25,627 nt of DNA, from the NCBI GenBank assembly GCA_003427395.1, contig BFEA01000012.1, positions 6,468,378 to 6,494,004 on the forward strand, given 5' to 3'. Below are positions 1 through 8,730 of the stretch, piece by piece (the first letter of the stretch is position 1; each line of letters begins with the position of its first letter). The notes below the pieces were generated by a model. The model worked only from the letters and a program-made list of their open reading frames with translations, had not been told where the DNA came from and did no database searches. The translations under genes and the position numbers were made by a program. The stretch comes from Chara braunii (taxonomy: Eukaryota; Streptophyta; Charophyceae; Charales; Characeae).

Positions 1-64
<64 letters not shown>
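1..64. repeat. (AC)n microsatellite
   Basis: Thirty-two uninterrupted AC dinucleotides start the window and then break into an A-rich AAACAAACC stretch. The array may continue upstream of the window, so its full length is unknown. It is perfect, which suggests an active, length-variable locus. Confidence 0.98.
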
Positions 65-69
<5 letters not shown>

Positions 70-300
70 AACCTTCTCATGTCTATTGATGGGGAGCGCC
101 GCCTGCTGGAAACTGGGTCCAGTGTCCCATGAACATCGTGAATAAAGCACCAACCGGGACCCCACACACACACTCTCTTCGAGTTGTGTATAACGAACAT
201 GATAAAACATACATACAACATAATCACTACCTTACCCTTCCCGAACCACATAAACAAACGAACTACGGGCTGCGCACCCGTGCCCTCACGGTAAGTCAAT
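65..300. other. Unassigned stretch before the foldback
   Basis: I see no gene, no recognisable RNA and no convincing match to the E repeats here. A 74-codon open frame runs through it into the foldback arm and has no recognisable features. The stretch is A/C-rich with short CA runs, which loosely recalls the CA-rich part of the outer E block near 17330-17370, but I could not align the two. Confidence 0.5.
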
Positions 301-467
301 CGAATGCGGCCCTCGAGATTAACGAGGACCGCATGAGTATGGGTACTATATAGTACGCCATTATTGCGACCACTTGCAATGCATGCTTACGAAAGTGGTC
401 GCAATAATGACGTACTATATAGTACCCATACTCATGCGGTCCTCGTTAATCTCGAGGGCCGCATTCG
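301..467. repeat. 75-bp near-perfect foldback at the tip of E0
   Basis: The left arm (301-375) and right arm (393-467) are reverse complements with a single mismatch in 75 positions. The 17-base spacer contains GCATGC. The right arm belongs to partial repeat E0 and matches E3 at about 17515-17595. The left arm is the same sequence in inverted orientation, as at 7803-7880 in E1. The arms are far closer to each other than either is to E1 or E3, so the inverted duplication is younger than the spread of the family, or has been kept alike by gene conversion. It would fold into a long hairpin as RNA or a cruciform as DNA. Confidence 0.95.
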
Positions 468-704
468 GCACTCAAGTGTCAGCTGACATATGCCTTGAGG
501 GGTTAATCTCTCGATGCTAGACAATTGTCAAGTGCGGTTGAGAACCACACCCTCTTCTCCACCCTGTGGAGAGTGGGTGGTACACAGGTTCATACATATG
601 GTGGCAATCGTCTCTTATTGCCTTGGAGTTCAGCTCCATCATCTAGGGTCTGGAGATAACTCAAGGGGTTCGACTTTGACAGTTGTCACGGACTACAACG
701 TCCA

Positions 705-1033
705 ACTATATAAAACCCTACGTAGCACCATGTTCGCGTTCGGAGGCGACCACGAACAAGCGCTCAAAAACGTGCGAGCGCGAACATAAAAAAAAAAAAA
801 AAAAAAAAAAAGGTTGTCAAAAAAATCTGAAAACAATATATGCTATGTAAAATAACAATATAAACAATTTTTGCCTTGAAGTCATGTCCCAAATCATAGC
901 CAATCATGAGTTACAAATCAAAAGTCAAAAAATATATATATTTTTTTAATCTTTTACGAAAAAAAAATATGTTCGCGCGAACGTGAAGGGTCGCGAACAT
1001 GTTTGCCGTGCTACGCAAATAAAAACTATACAA
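705..1033. mobile_element. MITE-like insertion with candidate 9-bp target duplication
   Basis: Comparison with the empty sites in E1 (near 7610) and E3 (near 17795) shows extra DNA in E0. It is bounded by ACTATATAA (705-713) and ACTATACAA (1025-1033), which differ at one base and could be a 9-bp target duplication. Inside, GTAGCAC (722-728) faces GTGCTAC (1008-1014). Each end also has its own hairpin built from ATGTTCGCG and CGCGAACAT, at 730-738/779-787 and 969-977/992-1000. The middle is AT-rich with an A24 run. There is no coding capacity, as expected of a non-autonomous DNA element. A 9-bp duplication would fit Mutator-like elements, but I cannot assign a superfamily. Confidence 0.7.
788..811. 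repeat. A24 homopolymer
   Basis: Twenty-four A residues follow directly after the first subterminal hairpin of the MITE-like insertion. A retroposed poly(A) tail is unlikely, because the run lies inside the inverted-repeat element and not at its end. Confidence 0.95.
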
Positions 1034-1084
1034 AGCAAAGGATAAAAGAAGATCCCCCTTCTCTCTCAACTCATAATCCGTTTA

Positions 1085-1560
1085 ACTCTTGCGCACGGTC
1101 ATAATAGGCCGCGCGAACACTCAATGTGTACGTATGTACATATATATAAAGGGTTATAAATATGTGACGGTCACTTCTCACAGTCACAGTGGGGCTTCTT
1201 TCAGCCATATATATGTGTGGAATCGCAGACAATCGGATCCGAAGTTTGAACCACAAACATATATGCACTTACATCAAAGATTCAATCGAAGTTCACGCAC
1301 CACACGAGGTCAACTTCAACCATTCTCTACACTCATACCCATTGCTTTAGCCATGCAAGCCCCAACCTTTGTCCAACCTTCCAAAATAAATACTCAGTAC
1401 TGACAATACCTTTGTTAAATGGTTATTCAATAAAAGTCTGGGTGAAAACCTTAATAAAACAATAAAAAAACACCAGGGCTAAAGCCTTTAGGTTGGGTTA
1501 CGAGAGTGAATTGGAGTTGAGCCGTAAACCGCCGAATCGGCAGCCGGCCTGTTATCAGTG
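1085..1560 (+). promoter_or_regulatory. Opposing TATA/poly(A) block of E0
   Basis: This is the E0 copy of a block also present in E3 (17860-18310) and, inverted, in E1 (7084-7560). It has a TATATATAAA string at 1141, then a stretch shared by all copies (CACAGTCACAGTGGGGCT, 1180-1197), then AATAAA signals at 1385 and 1429, and ends near CTGTTATCAG. TATA followed about 280 bp later by AATAAA is the usual order of the U3-R part of an LTR, but here it points against the TGTCGG end of the family. I call it LTR-like; no terminal boundaries prove an LTR. Confidence 0.45.
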
Positions 1561-1620
1561 TTAATGGAAGTCAAATCCTGAATCAAATGTCCAAAGAGGG
1601 TCTATATCATAAGACAGGTT

Positions 1621-1670
1621 AACGCCCAAGCTAAATCATCAGTGTATGGAGAATGAATCTCCATAGCACA
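1621..1670. repeat. 50-bp direct repeat, left copy, flanking E1
   Basis: These 50 bases recur at 8532-8581 with three differences and lie immediately outside the two ends of E1. The corresponding parts of E3 (about 18403-18452) and E1 itself (near 6940-6990) are clearly more different, so this pair arose by local duplication tied to the arrival of E1 and not simply by shared family ancestry. Confidence 0.85.
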
Positions 1671-1681
1671 TGTCGGTGCGA

Positions 1682-1699
1682 ATACCCTTACAAGGATAT
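1682..1699. repeat. Terminal palindrome of E1
   Basis: ATACCCTT (1682-1689) and AAGGATAT (1692-1699) form an 8-bp hairpin with one non-Watson-Crick position, 11 bases inside the element end. The equivalent palindromes in E2 and E3 are perfect, so this copy has taken one change. Confidence 0.85.
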
Positions 1700-2049
1700 C
1701 CGCCCTGTTTTTTTGCAAGTGACAGAAAGTAAGTTTGGTTTAAAGTTTAAGTATATCGCGCGAGGCGCGACTATGCCTGTAGTTTAAATTGACTGAATGG
1801 TTGACTAGATTAGAGAGTGTGTGAGAGCGCAGACTTAAGGCGCGCGTGATCTCTCTTCTTATTGATGACTACGAAGCCGGCGTTGGTTGTCGGCCAATAT
1901 TTTATTTCTGATTAAGCTAGGAGTAAAAATATTTTTATCTCGTGATTGGTGTGCTTGCCCGTGAGTTGTGTGTACATGCGGAAGATGATTCGATAACAAT
2001 GTGACTCTGAAAACGTTTTGGTAAATTTACGCGATGCGCAGTATCCGCT

Positions 2050-2055
2050 TATATA
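2050..2055 (+). promoter_or_regulatory. TATA box candidate in the E1 LTR-like end
   Basis: TATATA follows CCGCT and precedes GGTGTCAGTC. The inverse copy in E2 keeps TATATA at 14301-14306. In E3 the region is rearranged and no clear TATATA remains. Conservation in two of three copies supports a sense promoter. Confidence 0.45.
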
Positions 2056-2325
2056 GGTGTCAGTCATTACTAGACCCAGCCTTGGGCCTAGGACTAGCGG
2101 TTACGGCGTTAGACTTTCTTCATAGAGATTCAGGGATTGAGATCGAGCGGCGACGACACGAGAATATCAGAGTAGCGCGAAGGGATCGGGGGGGTGAGGG
2201 CCCGGCGGGGCTATCCCCTTTGGTTTTGCTGTCAGCGGAGTCGGAGCTAAAATTCTTCTAAATATTTTATTATTTATTGTCGTTGTTAGTTATTTTCATG
2301 TCTTGGCGCTCTCTGAGTCAAGACG

Positions 2326-2332
2326 TGGCGCC
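2326..2332 (+). promoter_or_regulatory. Primer-binding-site-like TGGCGCC
   Basis: TGGCGCC lies five bases after the CA that may end the LTR. TGGCGCC is the known start of the primer-binding site in many plant Ty3/gypsy elements of the Tat/Athila group. The E3 counterpart reads TGGTGCC on the minus strand (23999-24005), and the E2 counterpart is degraded (near 13988-13994). The 3' extension does not obviously match a tRNA end, so the call is tentative. Confidence 0.35.
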
Positions 2333-4770
2333 GGGTTTGAGGGTCGTTACGGCGGGCGAGGACCTTGAGCGGGGCGCCTCCTATGTCTGACTTACGGGGT
2401 CCTCGCGTGTTCAGGGTGTTGACGGAGTTTCCTTCATCCTGTTCATCTTGAAGGTACGGGCCGAGGAGTTCAATGTGCATACGAGGCGGCGGGTGATCAA
2501 CCCCCGAGCCGGAAGAAACTTGAGTGGCAAGGATGTTTTTTTTTTACAAGTGTGTCGTCCGTGAACCGCTGACTGGCGCAAGAAGGGTTGAAGTGCACCT
2601 GTCATCAGGGCCAGAGGCAGACTGCGACCCAGGGCATAGTGATGAGTGTCTAGCTGGCCTGTGAAGTCTTCTCCACCTCGGCCTTCGTAGTTCTCAACTG
2701 GAATTTTACTACTACCACCAAGATTCGCATCGGGACTTGCTTCACTTAGGCCCACACTTAGACGTCGCAGTGAGCCCAGCGGCCTCCTACTCGCTACAAC
2801 GACGGAACCTCCACGATGGTCGAGGATACGTCGCCTGCTGCAGCGATACCTTCAGAGGATGACTGATTTGGTCACCGAGCTGCTATACCCTCCTTGGCGG
2901 GCGTCGACTTTCGTGACCACCGTTGTGCTGCCGCGATCGCTGTATGGGGTAGCGAGCAACCGACGACCTAGCGGGAAGTGGAGGAGACGAGGACGAATGA
3001 ATGGGAGGGGCGAGGTACGAGCGCAGAAAGGTGAGAGTCGAGTGGCAGCGAGGGGAACGAGACAAGAGAGAGGGGACAAACCTGGGCTGGATTCTGTGCG
3101 AGGTACATGCAGAGTGGGAAGAAAGCGGCGACGGGGAGGGGTATGACTACGGTAAAGATGGGAGGTGCATGCCCCGCTCGTTCCTCAATGAGAACGAGTT
3201 GAAGAAGAGGGTAAGTAGGAATCTTGGTGTCAGGCGAATGCAATTATGACATTAGTTTGGGTAGAAAATTAGTAGAATGAGAGTTGGTAGAGAAAATGGG
3301 TTGCGCGCAACTATGGCGGAAGAGAGAAGGAAGAGAGGAGAAAGTGCATAGCTCATCCGTTGGTGGCGACCCCGAGGTTTTGGCCCCGGGCGAATCGGTT
3401 GGTGAAGTTGGATTCAGAGTTAGGCTAGTAGATTTGGAGGTAGGAAGGAAAACGGATGCGCGGAGTGCCGACGATGATGGATATGGTGGAATTGAAAATT
3501 GTATGGCTCACCCGATTCCTAATGGAATCGGGCAAATCAAGATCCGTCCCAGGGGTTTTAAGGGCGAGCGAACCCGAATCTACAGTTAGAATGAAGCGAT
3601 AGTTAGTAGGAAAAGAGCGGAAATAGAAGGATGGTGCGTGGAGCTATGGAGGAACGAAACGGGGAAGTAGCATGGTTAGCTCAGTTCTCGACAAAAACGA
3701 TTAAGCGAGGGGTTAAGTTTGGGGTTTTGGGATAGGGCGAGTATGCTGGTGGAGGCGGAATTGGGATCGGAGTGGTGGATTCGACTGAGCAATGCGTGAG
3801 GGTTGCGCCCGGGAGGAGGGGCCTAAATGTGAGGGTGTATCTGGTCATGTTCTAGGGGCAGGATCATTCGTTTCTGTTTTTTTTCGTCGGATAGTGTGGC
3901 AGGGCCAGCATTGTTATTTGTGATCGACAACAGGATCCAGCGCCGATTGCTCATAGCTAGGCCACTCTGTCGTATCTATCCCGATCAGGATAGTAGTGAA
4001 GATCGTCGCATTTGTACCGTCGCCATTGCCTGTCCGGCCTAGTCTTGATCCGCTCTTGCTTGGCTCGTAGGTTCATCCCTACAGCCTTGGTTCGTTGCGG
4101 GCCGTTAGCACGTGGCTAGACTGGTAGAAGGCACATTTGGGCGCAAGAACAGCGAAATCGAGCAACTCTGAACCGATGGCGAGTTTTTTTTATCTTCAAC
4201 TAGAGAATTTATCCGGTTTCGCACATCGTATCAAAGGTAGTGGTGCATGGTCGTTCTCAGTTGGGGGAGTGAGCTGGCTAGCAAGGGTTGACAGATTGAG
4301 AGCTCATCCCTGGCTCCGTGGGTGGTGTTGCCTGTTGTTGCTAGCTACGACGAACCGAGACAGTGGCTCTTTTATCCCGGTATGGCCGCCGTGTCCGACA
4401 GTAGAGAGTTTGGTTGCGGCAGTCCATCTGTTACAAGCTAGCGAAGGCGTTACAACTTGAGGAGGTAGTCGGGCTACGAAGGGAGAATACCATTGTCACT
4501 TTGAGGGTCGTCTGAGAAGAGGCAGGTTGACTACTGTTGACTAGGTAGGCTGCGTTTGTTGCATGTTGCTACGAGTCGCCAGTAATCTGACGAGGTGTGA
4601 GGGAAGTGTGGACTATTGTCAGGCGACAGTGCTATCTGAAATCGAGGAAGTGGGAATTGGTGGCGTGATCAGACTTGCAAAGGGGGTTATCGCTGCGACT
4701 TGAAGCCTTGACAGGGTGCCATTTGTCAAACAGTTTGACTTCGGTTTGACTAACGGTTGCACGTGTTGGC
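2333..4770 (+). repeat. Purine-rich hairpin block of E1
   Basis: This stretch is strongly GA-rich on the + strand, especially 2980-3850, and is CT-rich in the inverted copies E2 and E3. It contains a perfect 9-bp hairpin (CCCGATTCC at 3511-3519, GGAATCGGG at 3524-3532), and GTTTTGGCCCCGGGCGAATC-type motifs near 3377 and 3554 that recur in E2 and E3. The open frames here differ between copies, so I do not call a gene. Confidence 0.6.
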
Positions 4771-4779
4771 CATCATTGC

Positions 4780-5240
4780 GGGGCCTTCAGGTGATTGAAG
4801 ATTGCAAGACCCTCTCCTGAGAGTTGAGTCGGTCCCTCTCCTGTATCTCGAGAGTCTGAAACCCCTACTTCTGACGTTCTTAATCTAAGTTTAGTCCTAG
4901 TTATGAGAGGAAGGCGGCAGGTGGGATTGCAACCCGTACGACCGCAGCAAAGACTTTGTGGGAAGTCAGCCCACCGATTGCGGGAGCTCTGTCGGAACTC
5001 AAGAGGAGTTCTAGAGGCAGGGAACTGAAAGGTAATCTTTGCGTTTCTTCCATACACCCAGTTATAACCCCTAATTGTACGTTTTGCTATGGTTGACTGA
5101 GTATATTGCCCGCATCCCTACCTTGACTTTCAGGATAAACCAGACTTAAATAAAGGAATGCATGCGCAATGTCAGTTTCAGTTTTGTTGTCTGACTTAAA
5201 GCAGATTATGAACAGAGATTGCATCTGGGTGAAAGTGGGA
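4780..5240 (+). repeat. Conserved linker block of E1
   Basis: This block matches E2 (about 10310-10760) and E3 (about 20400-20900) in inverse orientation. It includes GGGATTGCAACCCGTA (4923-4938) and GGCAGGGAACTGA (5016-5028). The motif GGGATTGCAACCC is a perfect palindrome around one base. The function is unknown. A tRNA B-box was considered because of the GGTTGCAATCC-like string, but there is no A-box or cloverleaf. Confidence 0.6.
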
Positions 5241-5288
5241 AGGAAGGTTGTATTGCTTGTGTTTGACTGGGTCAACGAAAGGTTGAGA

Positions 5289-5956
5289 GAGTCTCAATAA
5301 GATTGGAGGGCCCAGTGTTGTGTGTATTTTTCTATTGCCTAAAGGACCAGACAAGTTCCCATAAGATTGGGTGCTCTGGTTGCTTTGACTAGCAAGGGTT
5401 GTTTGTGCTTGATTTTCAGGGACCAAGCATTTTTCCATAAGATTGGATGGTCTGGTCGCTTTGTTTCGTTTGGGATTTCTGGTGTTTATTAGTTTTTCTC
5501 TTGTTTATTTTGAAGGGAATTCAGGCGAAGGACTGGACAGGTTCCCATAAGATTGGGTGGTCTGGTTTGGAGCCGCGCACATGCAAGAACCAAAAGGTTA
5601 AATTTGTTTATATTTTATACTACCTACTTATGAACAGGCTAGTTAGACATTCTTCCATAAGATTGGATGGTCTGACTATAGTTTATCATCAACTGAAGAG
5701 AGTATAAATTAAGAAAAAAAATTGTGGTAAGAAGGGACGGGCTGAATATTGATCTAAGATGACCGGTTCAGTCATATGTTGCCTTAAAATACAAAGTGCA
5801 GACACTTATATATAACTTGGATATTTAAATGGTTCAGAGCGACTAGGTTGGCTAACCTAGTCATGTTCCCAAAGAAGAGAAAAGTTTTGGTGCCCTGTGT
5901 TTATGTATATTTTATGGTTGAGCTAGACAGGTTCCCATAAAATTGGGTGGTCTAGC
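5289..5956 (+). repeat. Stem-loop array of E1 (covarying hairpins)
   Basis: Six related stem-loops share a TAAGAT-type loop closed by a short inner stem and a longer outer stem. Outer/inner stems: 5346-5351/5375-5380 (ACCAGA/TCTGGT) with CCCA/TGGG; 5421-5425/5453-5457 (GACCA/TGGTC) with TCCA/TGGA; 5532-5538/5560-5566 (ACTGGAC/GTCTGGT) with CCCA/TGGG; 5640-5648/5670-5678 (TAGTTAGAC/GTCTGACTA) with TCCA/TGGA; 5922-5928/5950-5956 (GCTAGAC/GTCTAGC) with CCCA/TGGG; plus a weaker one near 5293-5307. Outer stems differ between units yet stay paired, the mark of selection on structure. Confidence 0.85.
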
Positions 5957-6259
5957 CTTATGCCTTATGTAAGTTGAGTATAAAAGGATAAATCATTGAG
6001 AGACTATGAACTATTGTTTGATAAGTTGACTTTGAGATGGTGATAGTACTTACCTTTGTGGTTTGGCCTGCATGTGGTTGAGTGAGATTACTACTTAGTC
6101 TGAGTTTCAGTTTGATAGGTAGTTGCTTTAGTTGCTCGCCACGTGCTAGAGCCATAAAAGTTAGTTTCAATTCCTGCATTTCTGAGCTAAGTTTATTTTA
6201 CTTAGGTCAATTCCTGCATTTTCTAGGATCTTTTATTATACTTGGTCTTGTATAAATCT

Positions 6260-6790
6260 TGGAAAGCTACTTTCTCTACAGGAAGCGCTGCCAAAATTTC
6301 TACAAAACCAAGAAATTAGTTAGATTTTATTTTTCAAATTTCAGTATTGTCTGATTTTTATATATGGCATAGTAAAAATATGGAAGGTCGCCCTTTCTAA
6401 AGGGAGTGTTGCCCAAAGTTTTGCTAATTCAGGGAGTTAGATAAAATTTGACTTTGAGAAGTCAAATTCATTTTAGACTCTAAACTTAGCTTTGTATAAA
6501 TTTTGGATTAACTCTTTTCTGAAGGGAGTGCTGTCGAAAATTTTACAAATCTAAGGAGTTAGTTAAATTTTGTCTTAGTTGAACTCAAGGTTTGCTCTGG
6601 CTTCATATCTGACTTATTCAAAATTTGAAAAGTCTTCTTTTTTAAAGTGAGTGCTGCCCAAATTTTTATTAATTCAGGGAGTTAGACAAAATTTGACTTT
6701 CCAGTATTAGAATTTGGTTTTCATTTTCGTATTTGAGTTATTACAAATTTTGAGAAGGCACCTTTCCTACGGGAAGTGCTACCGAAATTT
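6260..6790 (+). repeat. Five-box tandem array of E1
   Basis: Five boxes centre on CTGCC or variants at 6288, 6409, 6531, 6654 and 6779, spaced 121, 122, 123 and 125 bp. Each box is a small hairpin followed by a GTGCTGCC-AAATTT-like string; the second is CCCTTT-ct-AAAGGG (6391-6404). Two box types alternate, one preceding a CAGGGAGTTAG-like string and one a CCAAGAAATTAG-like string. A further perfect hairpin lies between boxes (TTTGACTT 6447-6454, AAGTCAAA 6459-6466). Confidence 0.85.
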
Positions 6791-7077
6791 TCTTAGTTTA
6801 GAGAAGTTAGATTATATTTTGACAGGTGGCGACTCTGAAAATTCACCCTGAATAGGGGAGATGTTGCCATAGGTATGCCTTGCGTTTGGCACTGGCTTAG
6901 AGGCAGGCCTAGGCTTAGCTAGTAGAAGGATCTTGGGTGAGAATGTGTTATGGAGTCGTACTCTCCATACACTTATGAATTTAACCTAGGGATTGACATG
7001 TCTTGTGTTACAGGTCTTATTGATCGATTGATTCAGGATTTGGGCTAGATTCAGCTTGATCCTACAAGGATCATCTT

Positions 7078-7096
7078 CTGTTATCACTGATAACAG
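7078..7096. repeat. CTGTTATCA palindrome at the block boundary
   Basis: CTGTTATCA and TGATAACAG form a perfect 9-bp palindrome around one base. E3 keeps it almost unchanged at about 18299-18317. E0 keeps only the first half near 1548. It marks the edge of the opposing TATA/poly(A) block and could relate to an ancient terminus or primer site. Confidence 0.7.
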
Positions 7097-7600
7097 GTCA
7101 GTTGCCGATTCGTCGGTTTACGACTTAACTCCAATTCATTCTTGTCACTCAACCTAAATGTCTTAGCCTTGTGATTTGAATTCTTTTGTTGTGTTTTCGC
7201 CCGGACTTTATTTGAATGGTCATTTAACGAAAGTACTGAGTATTTTATTTTGAGGAGTTGCACAAGAGTGAGGCTTGCATGGCTGAAGAGACGGGTGTGA
7301 GTGCAGAGAATGGTTGAAGTTGACCTTGTATAGTGCATGGACTTTTGGTTAAATCTTTGATGTGATTGCAAATATGTTTGGTGGTTCGGACTTTGGATTG
7401 ACTGTCTGCAATCATATACATATGTATGGCTGAGAGGAGTCTCACTGTGATTGTGAGAAGTGATCGTCTCATATTTATAACCCTCTCTCTATATATATGT
7501 AAATAAATATGTCTTGAGTGTTTTCGTGCGGCCTATTGTGACCACGTGTAAGGGTTAAACAGATTATGTTTTTGAGAGAAAAAGGAGATCCCTTGTTATC
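7084..7600 (-). promoter_or_regulatory. Opposing TATA/poly(A) block of E1
   Basis: Read on the minus strand this is the same block as in E0 and E3. A TATATATAG string lies at about 7490-7500, and TTTATT at 7207-7212 reads AATAAA on the minus strand. It faces the LTR-like end of E1, so E1 carries two convergent promoter-like regions. Confidence 0.45.
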
Positions 7601-7889
7601 CTTTGCTTTTTAGAGTTGTACAGTCCGTGGCAGCCCTAGATGATGGAGTTGATCTTCAGGGCGATAAGAGACGATTGTCACCACATGTATGAACCTGTGC
7701 TCCGCAGGGTGTAGAAGAGGGGATGGTTCTCAGCCGTACTTGGCGGTTGTCCAGCGTCGAGAGATCATTCCCTCAAGGCGCGTGTCAGCCGACACTTGGG
7801 TGTCGAATGCGACCCTCGAGAGTAACGAGGACCGCATGAGTATGGGTACTACATAGTACGTCATCATTGCGACTGTTTGCGTATGCTTG

Positions 7890-8531
7890 CATTGCGAGTC
7901 GATATGAGTTACTCCTGCGTCCGCTCGGTTTTATACTAATTCTAGCACGCGACGCCTATCAGATTTCCGCATCGGAGAGTTATGGGATGACTACTAAAGG
8001 ACTAGGAGTGTTGTCGCGTTGTTTGTTCAGTGTCGTTTTGTATATGTGCGTGTGCGTGCGTGTTCTAATTCTTATATTTTTAGAGTAGTGTATGCGTGGT
8101 GTGTGGGAAGCGTCCTAGTCGACCGACGACGGGTCGCGCTTGGGACCTCAACCCCCCAAGACGTCCGTTCGTGTGTGGGTCCGATAGAGGTGTACAACCA
8201 CGCGTACCCCCTATGGTACAGCGAACAAGAAACGTCATCGGCTGGTCCACCTCTGCGATTGCAACTAATTAGCTTTCGTACTGTGGACTGGTAGCTCGGT
8301 GGGGATACGCCCACCGAAGAGAGCTGACAACTCTCGTAAGGTGGAGGTAAGTTGTGTCTTGCGTGGGCCCTATCCTGTCGTAGGGGCTTGCGAGATATGG
8401 ATGACGCACTCGGCCGGAGCGGCTTGCGGAAGCTCCATATGTATTCACGACGAGGATCGGACCGACTCCAGTATGACGCGGCCGGGAGGGTCCTGCCCCG
8501 TTTCGTGCAGTGCCAGACCGATGCGCTCAAC
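7890..8531 (+). repeat. Outer block of E1
   Basis: The stretch is the reverse complement of E3 16870-17500. Shared landmarks include GCTCCGGCCGAGTGCG (minus strand of 8411-8426), GGGCGTATCCCC and the CA-rich run near 8050. A 153-codon minus-strand frame covers 8072-8533, but the E3 copy breaks the frame by indels, so I do not call it coding. Confidence 0.75.
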
Positions 8532-8581
8532 AACGCCCAAACTAAATCATCAGTGTATGGAGAATAAATCTCAATAGCACA
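8532..8581. repeat. 50-bp direct repeat, right copy, flanking E1
   Basis: This is the partner of 1621-1670, with 47 of 50 identical positions. It starts copy E2 and carries on into the E2 body, whereas the left copy carries on backwards into E0. The arrangement fits one E element opened at this point by E1, with a 50-bp duplication at the junction. Confidence 0.85.
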
Positions 8582-8730
8582 TTCTTACTCAAAATTATCT
8601 GTCAACTAAGTCTAAGTCTTCCCCTAAGTCAGTGTCCAAAGAAAAGGTAGACCTTTGACATAATCTCTACCATACAGAGTGGATTTTCAGTATCGCCACT
8701 TGTCAAAATATAATCTATCTCCTCTAAACT

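Larger units (their letters stand above)
377..1670 (-). mobile_element. Partial copy E0 of repeat family E
   Basis: From about 377 this stretch aligns with E3 from about 17505 and with the reverse complement of E1 from about 7890 downwards. Shared landmarks are the tail of the foldback, a stretch with CACCCTCTTCT (550-560), the block with TATA and AATAAA motifs (1085-1440), the CTGTTATCAG motif near 1550 and the GCCCAAGCTAAAT motif at 1624. It stops at 1670, exactly where E1 begins. A 311-bp element absent from the other copies interrupts it (714-1024). No coding capacity is seen. It is probably the outer part of the same insertion as E2, cut off by E1. Confidence 0.85.
1671..2320 (+). repeat. 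LTR-like end of E1
   Basis: It begins TGTCGG, and a CA at 2319-2320 comes just before a TGGCGCC motif. About 380 bp in is TATATA (2050-2055). E2 and E3 carry the same end in inverse orientation, closing at ...CCGACA at 14728 and about 24994. TG...CA limits, a TATA box and a downstream primer-site-like motif fit a 650-bp LTR. However, no matching second LTR lies at the other end of any copy, so this is a probable and not a proven LTR. Confidence 0.5.
1671..8531 (+). mobile_element. Copy E1 of repeat family E, nested in E0/E2
   Basis: E1 runs TGTCGG-end first on the + strand and is inverted relative to E0, E2 and E3. Its blocks, in order: LTR-like end (1671-2320), purine-rich hairpin block (2330-4770), a conserved spacer (about 4780-5240), stem-loop array (5289-5956), five-box array (6260-6790), a linker with the palindrome at 7078-7096, the opposing TATA/poly(A) block (7084-7600), the foldback-related block (7600-7890) and an outer block (7890-8531) matching E3 16870-17500. 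It lacks about 115 bp present at the far end of E3. No frame encodes a recognisable gag, protease, reverse transcriptase or integrase, so it is non-autonomous or decayed. Confidence 0.85.

Noticed and set aside
1-64. Possible link of the AC array to the CA-rich part of the outer E block (near 17335-17365)
   Set aside because: The surrounding bases do not align, so shared CA runs alone are not evidence of homology.
4923-4938. tRNA B-box-like string in the conserved linker (also 10612-10625 and 20718-20732)
   Set aside because: No A-box at the right distance and no cloverleaf; the string is better described as a short palindrome, GGGATTGCAACCC.
5289-5956. CRISPR-like reading of the repeated CCATAAGATTGG motif
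   Set aside because: The sequence is eukaryotic repeat DNA, spacing is irregular (about 76 to 280 bp), and the flanking bases pair with each other as stems; there are no unique spacers or cas genes.
7480-7510. Hammerhead ribozyme or retrozyme in the LTR-like blocks
   Set aside because: I looked for the CTGATGAG and GAAA core in both orientations near the ends and boxes and saw no convincing match.
8072-8533. Minus-strand frame of 153 codons in the outer block of E1
   Set aside because: The homologous stretch in E3 (16950-17390) breaks the frame by indels, so there is no sign of protein-level constraint.
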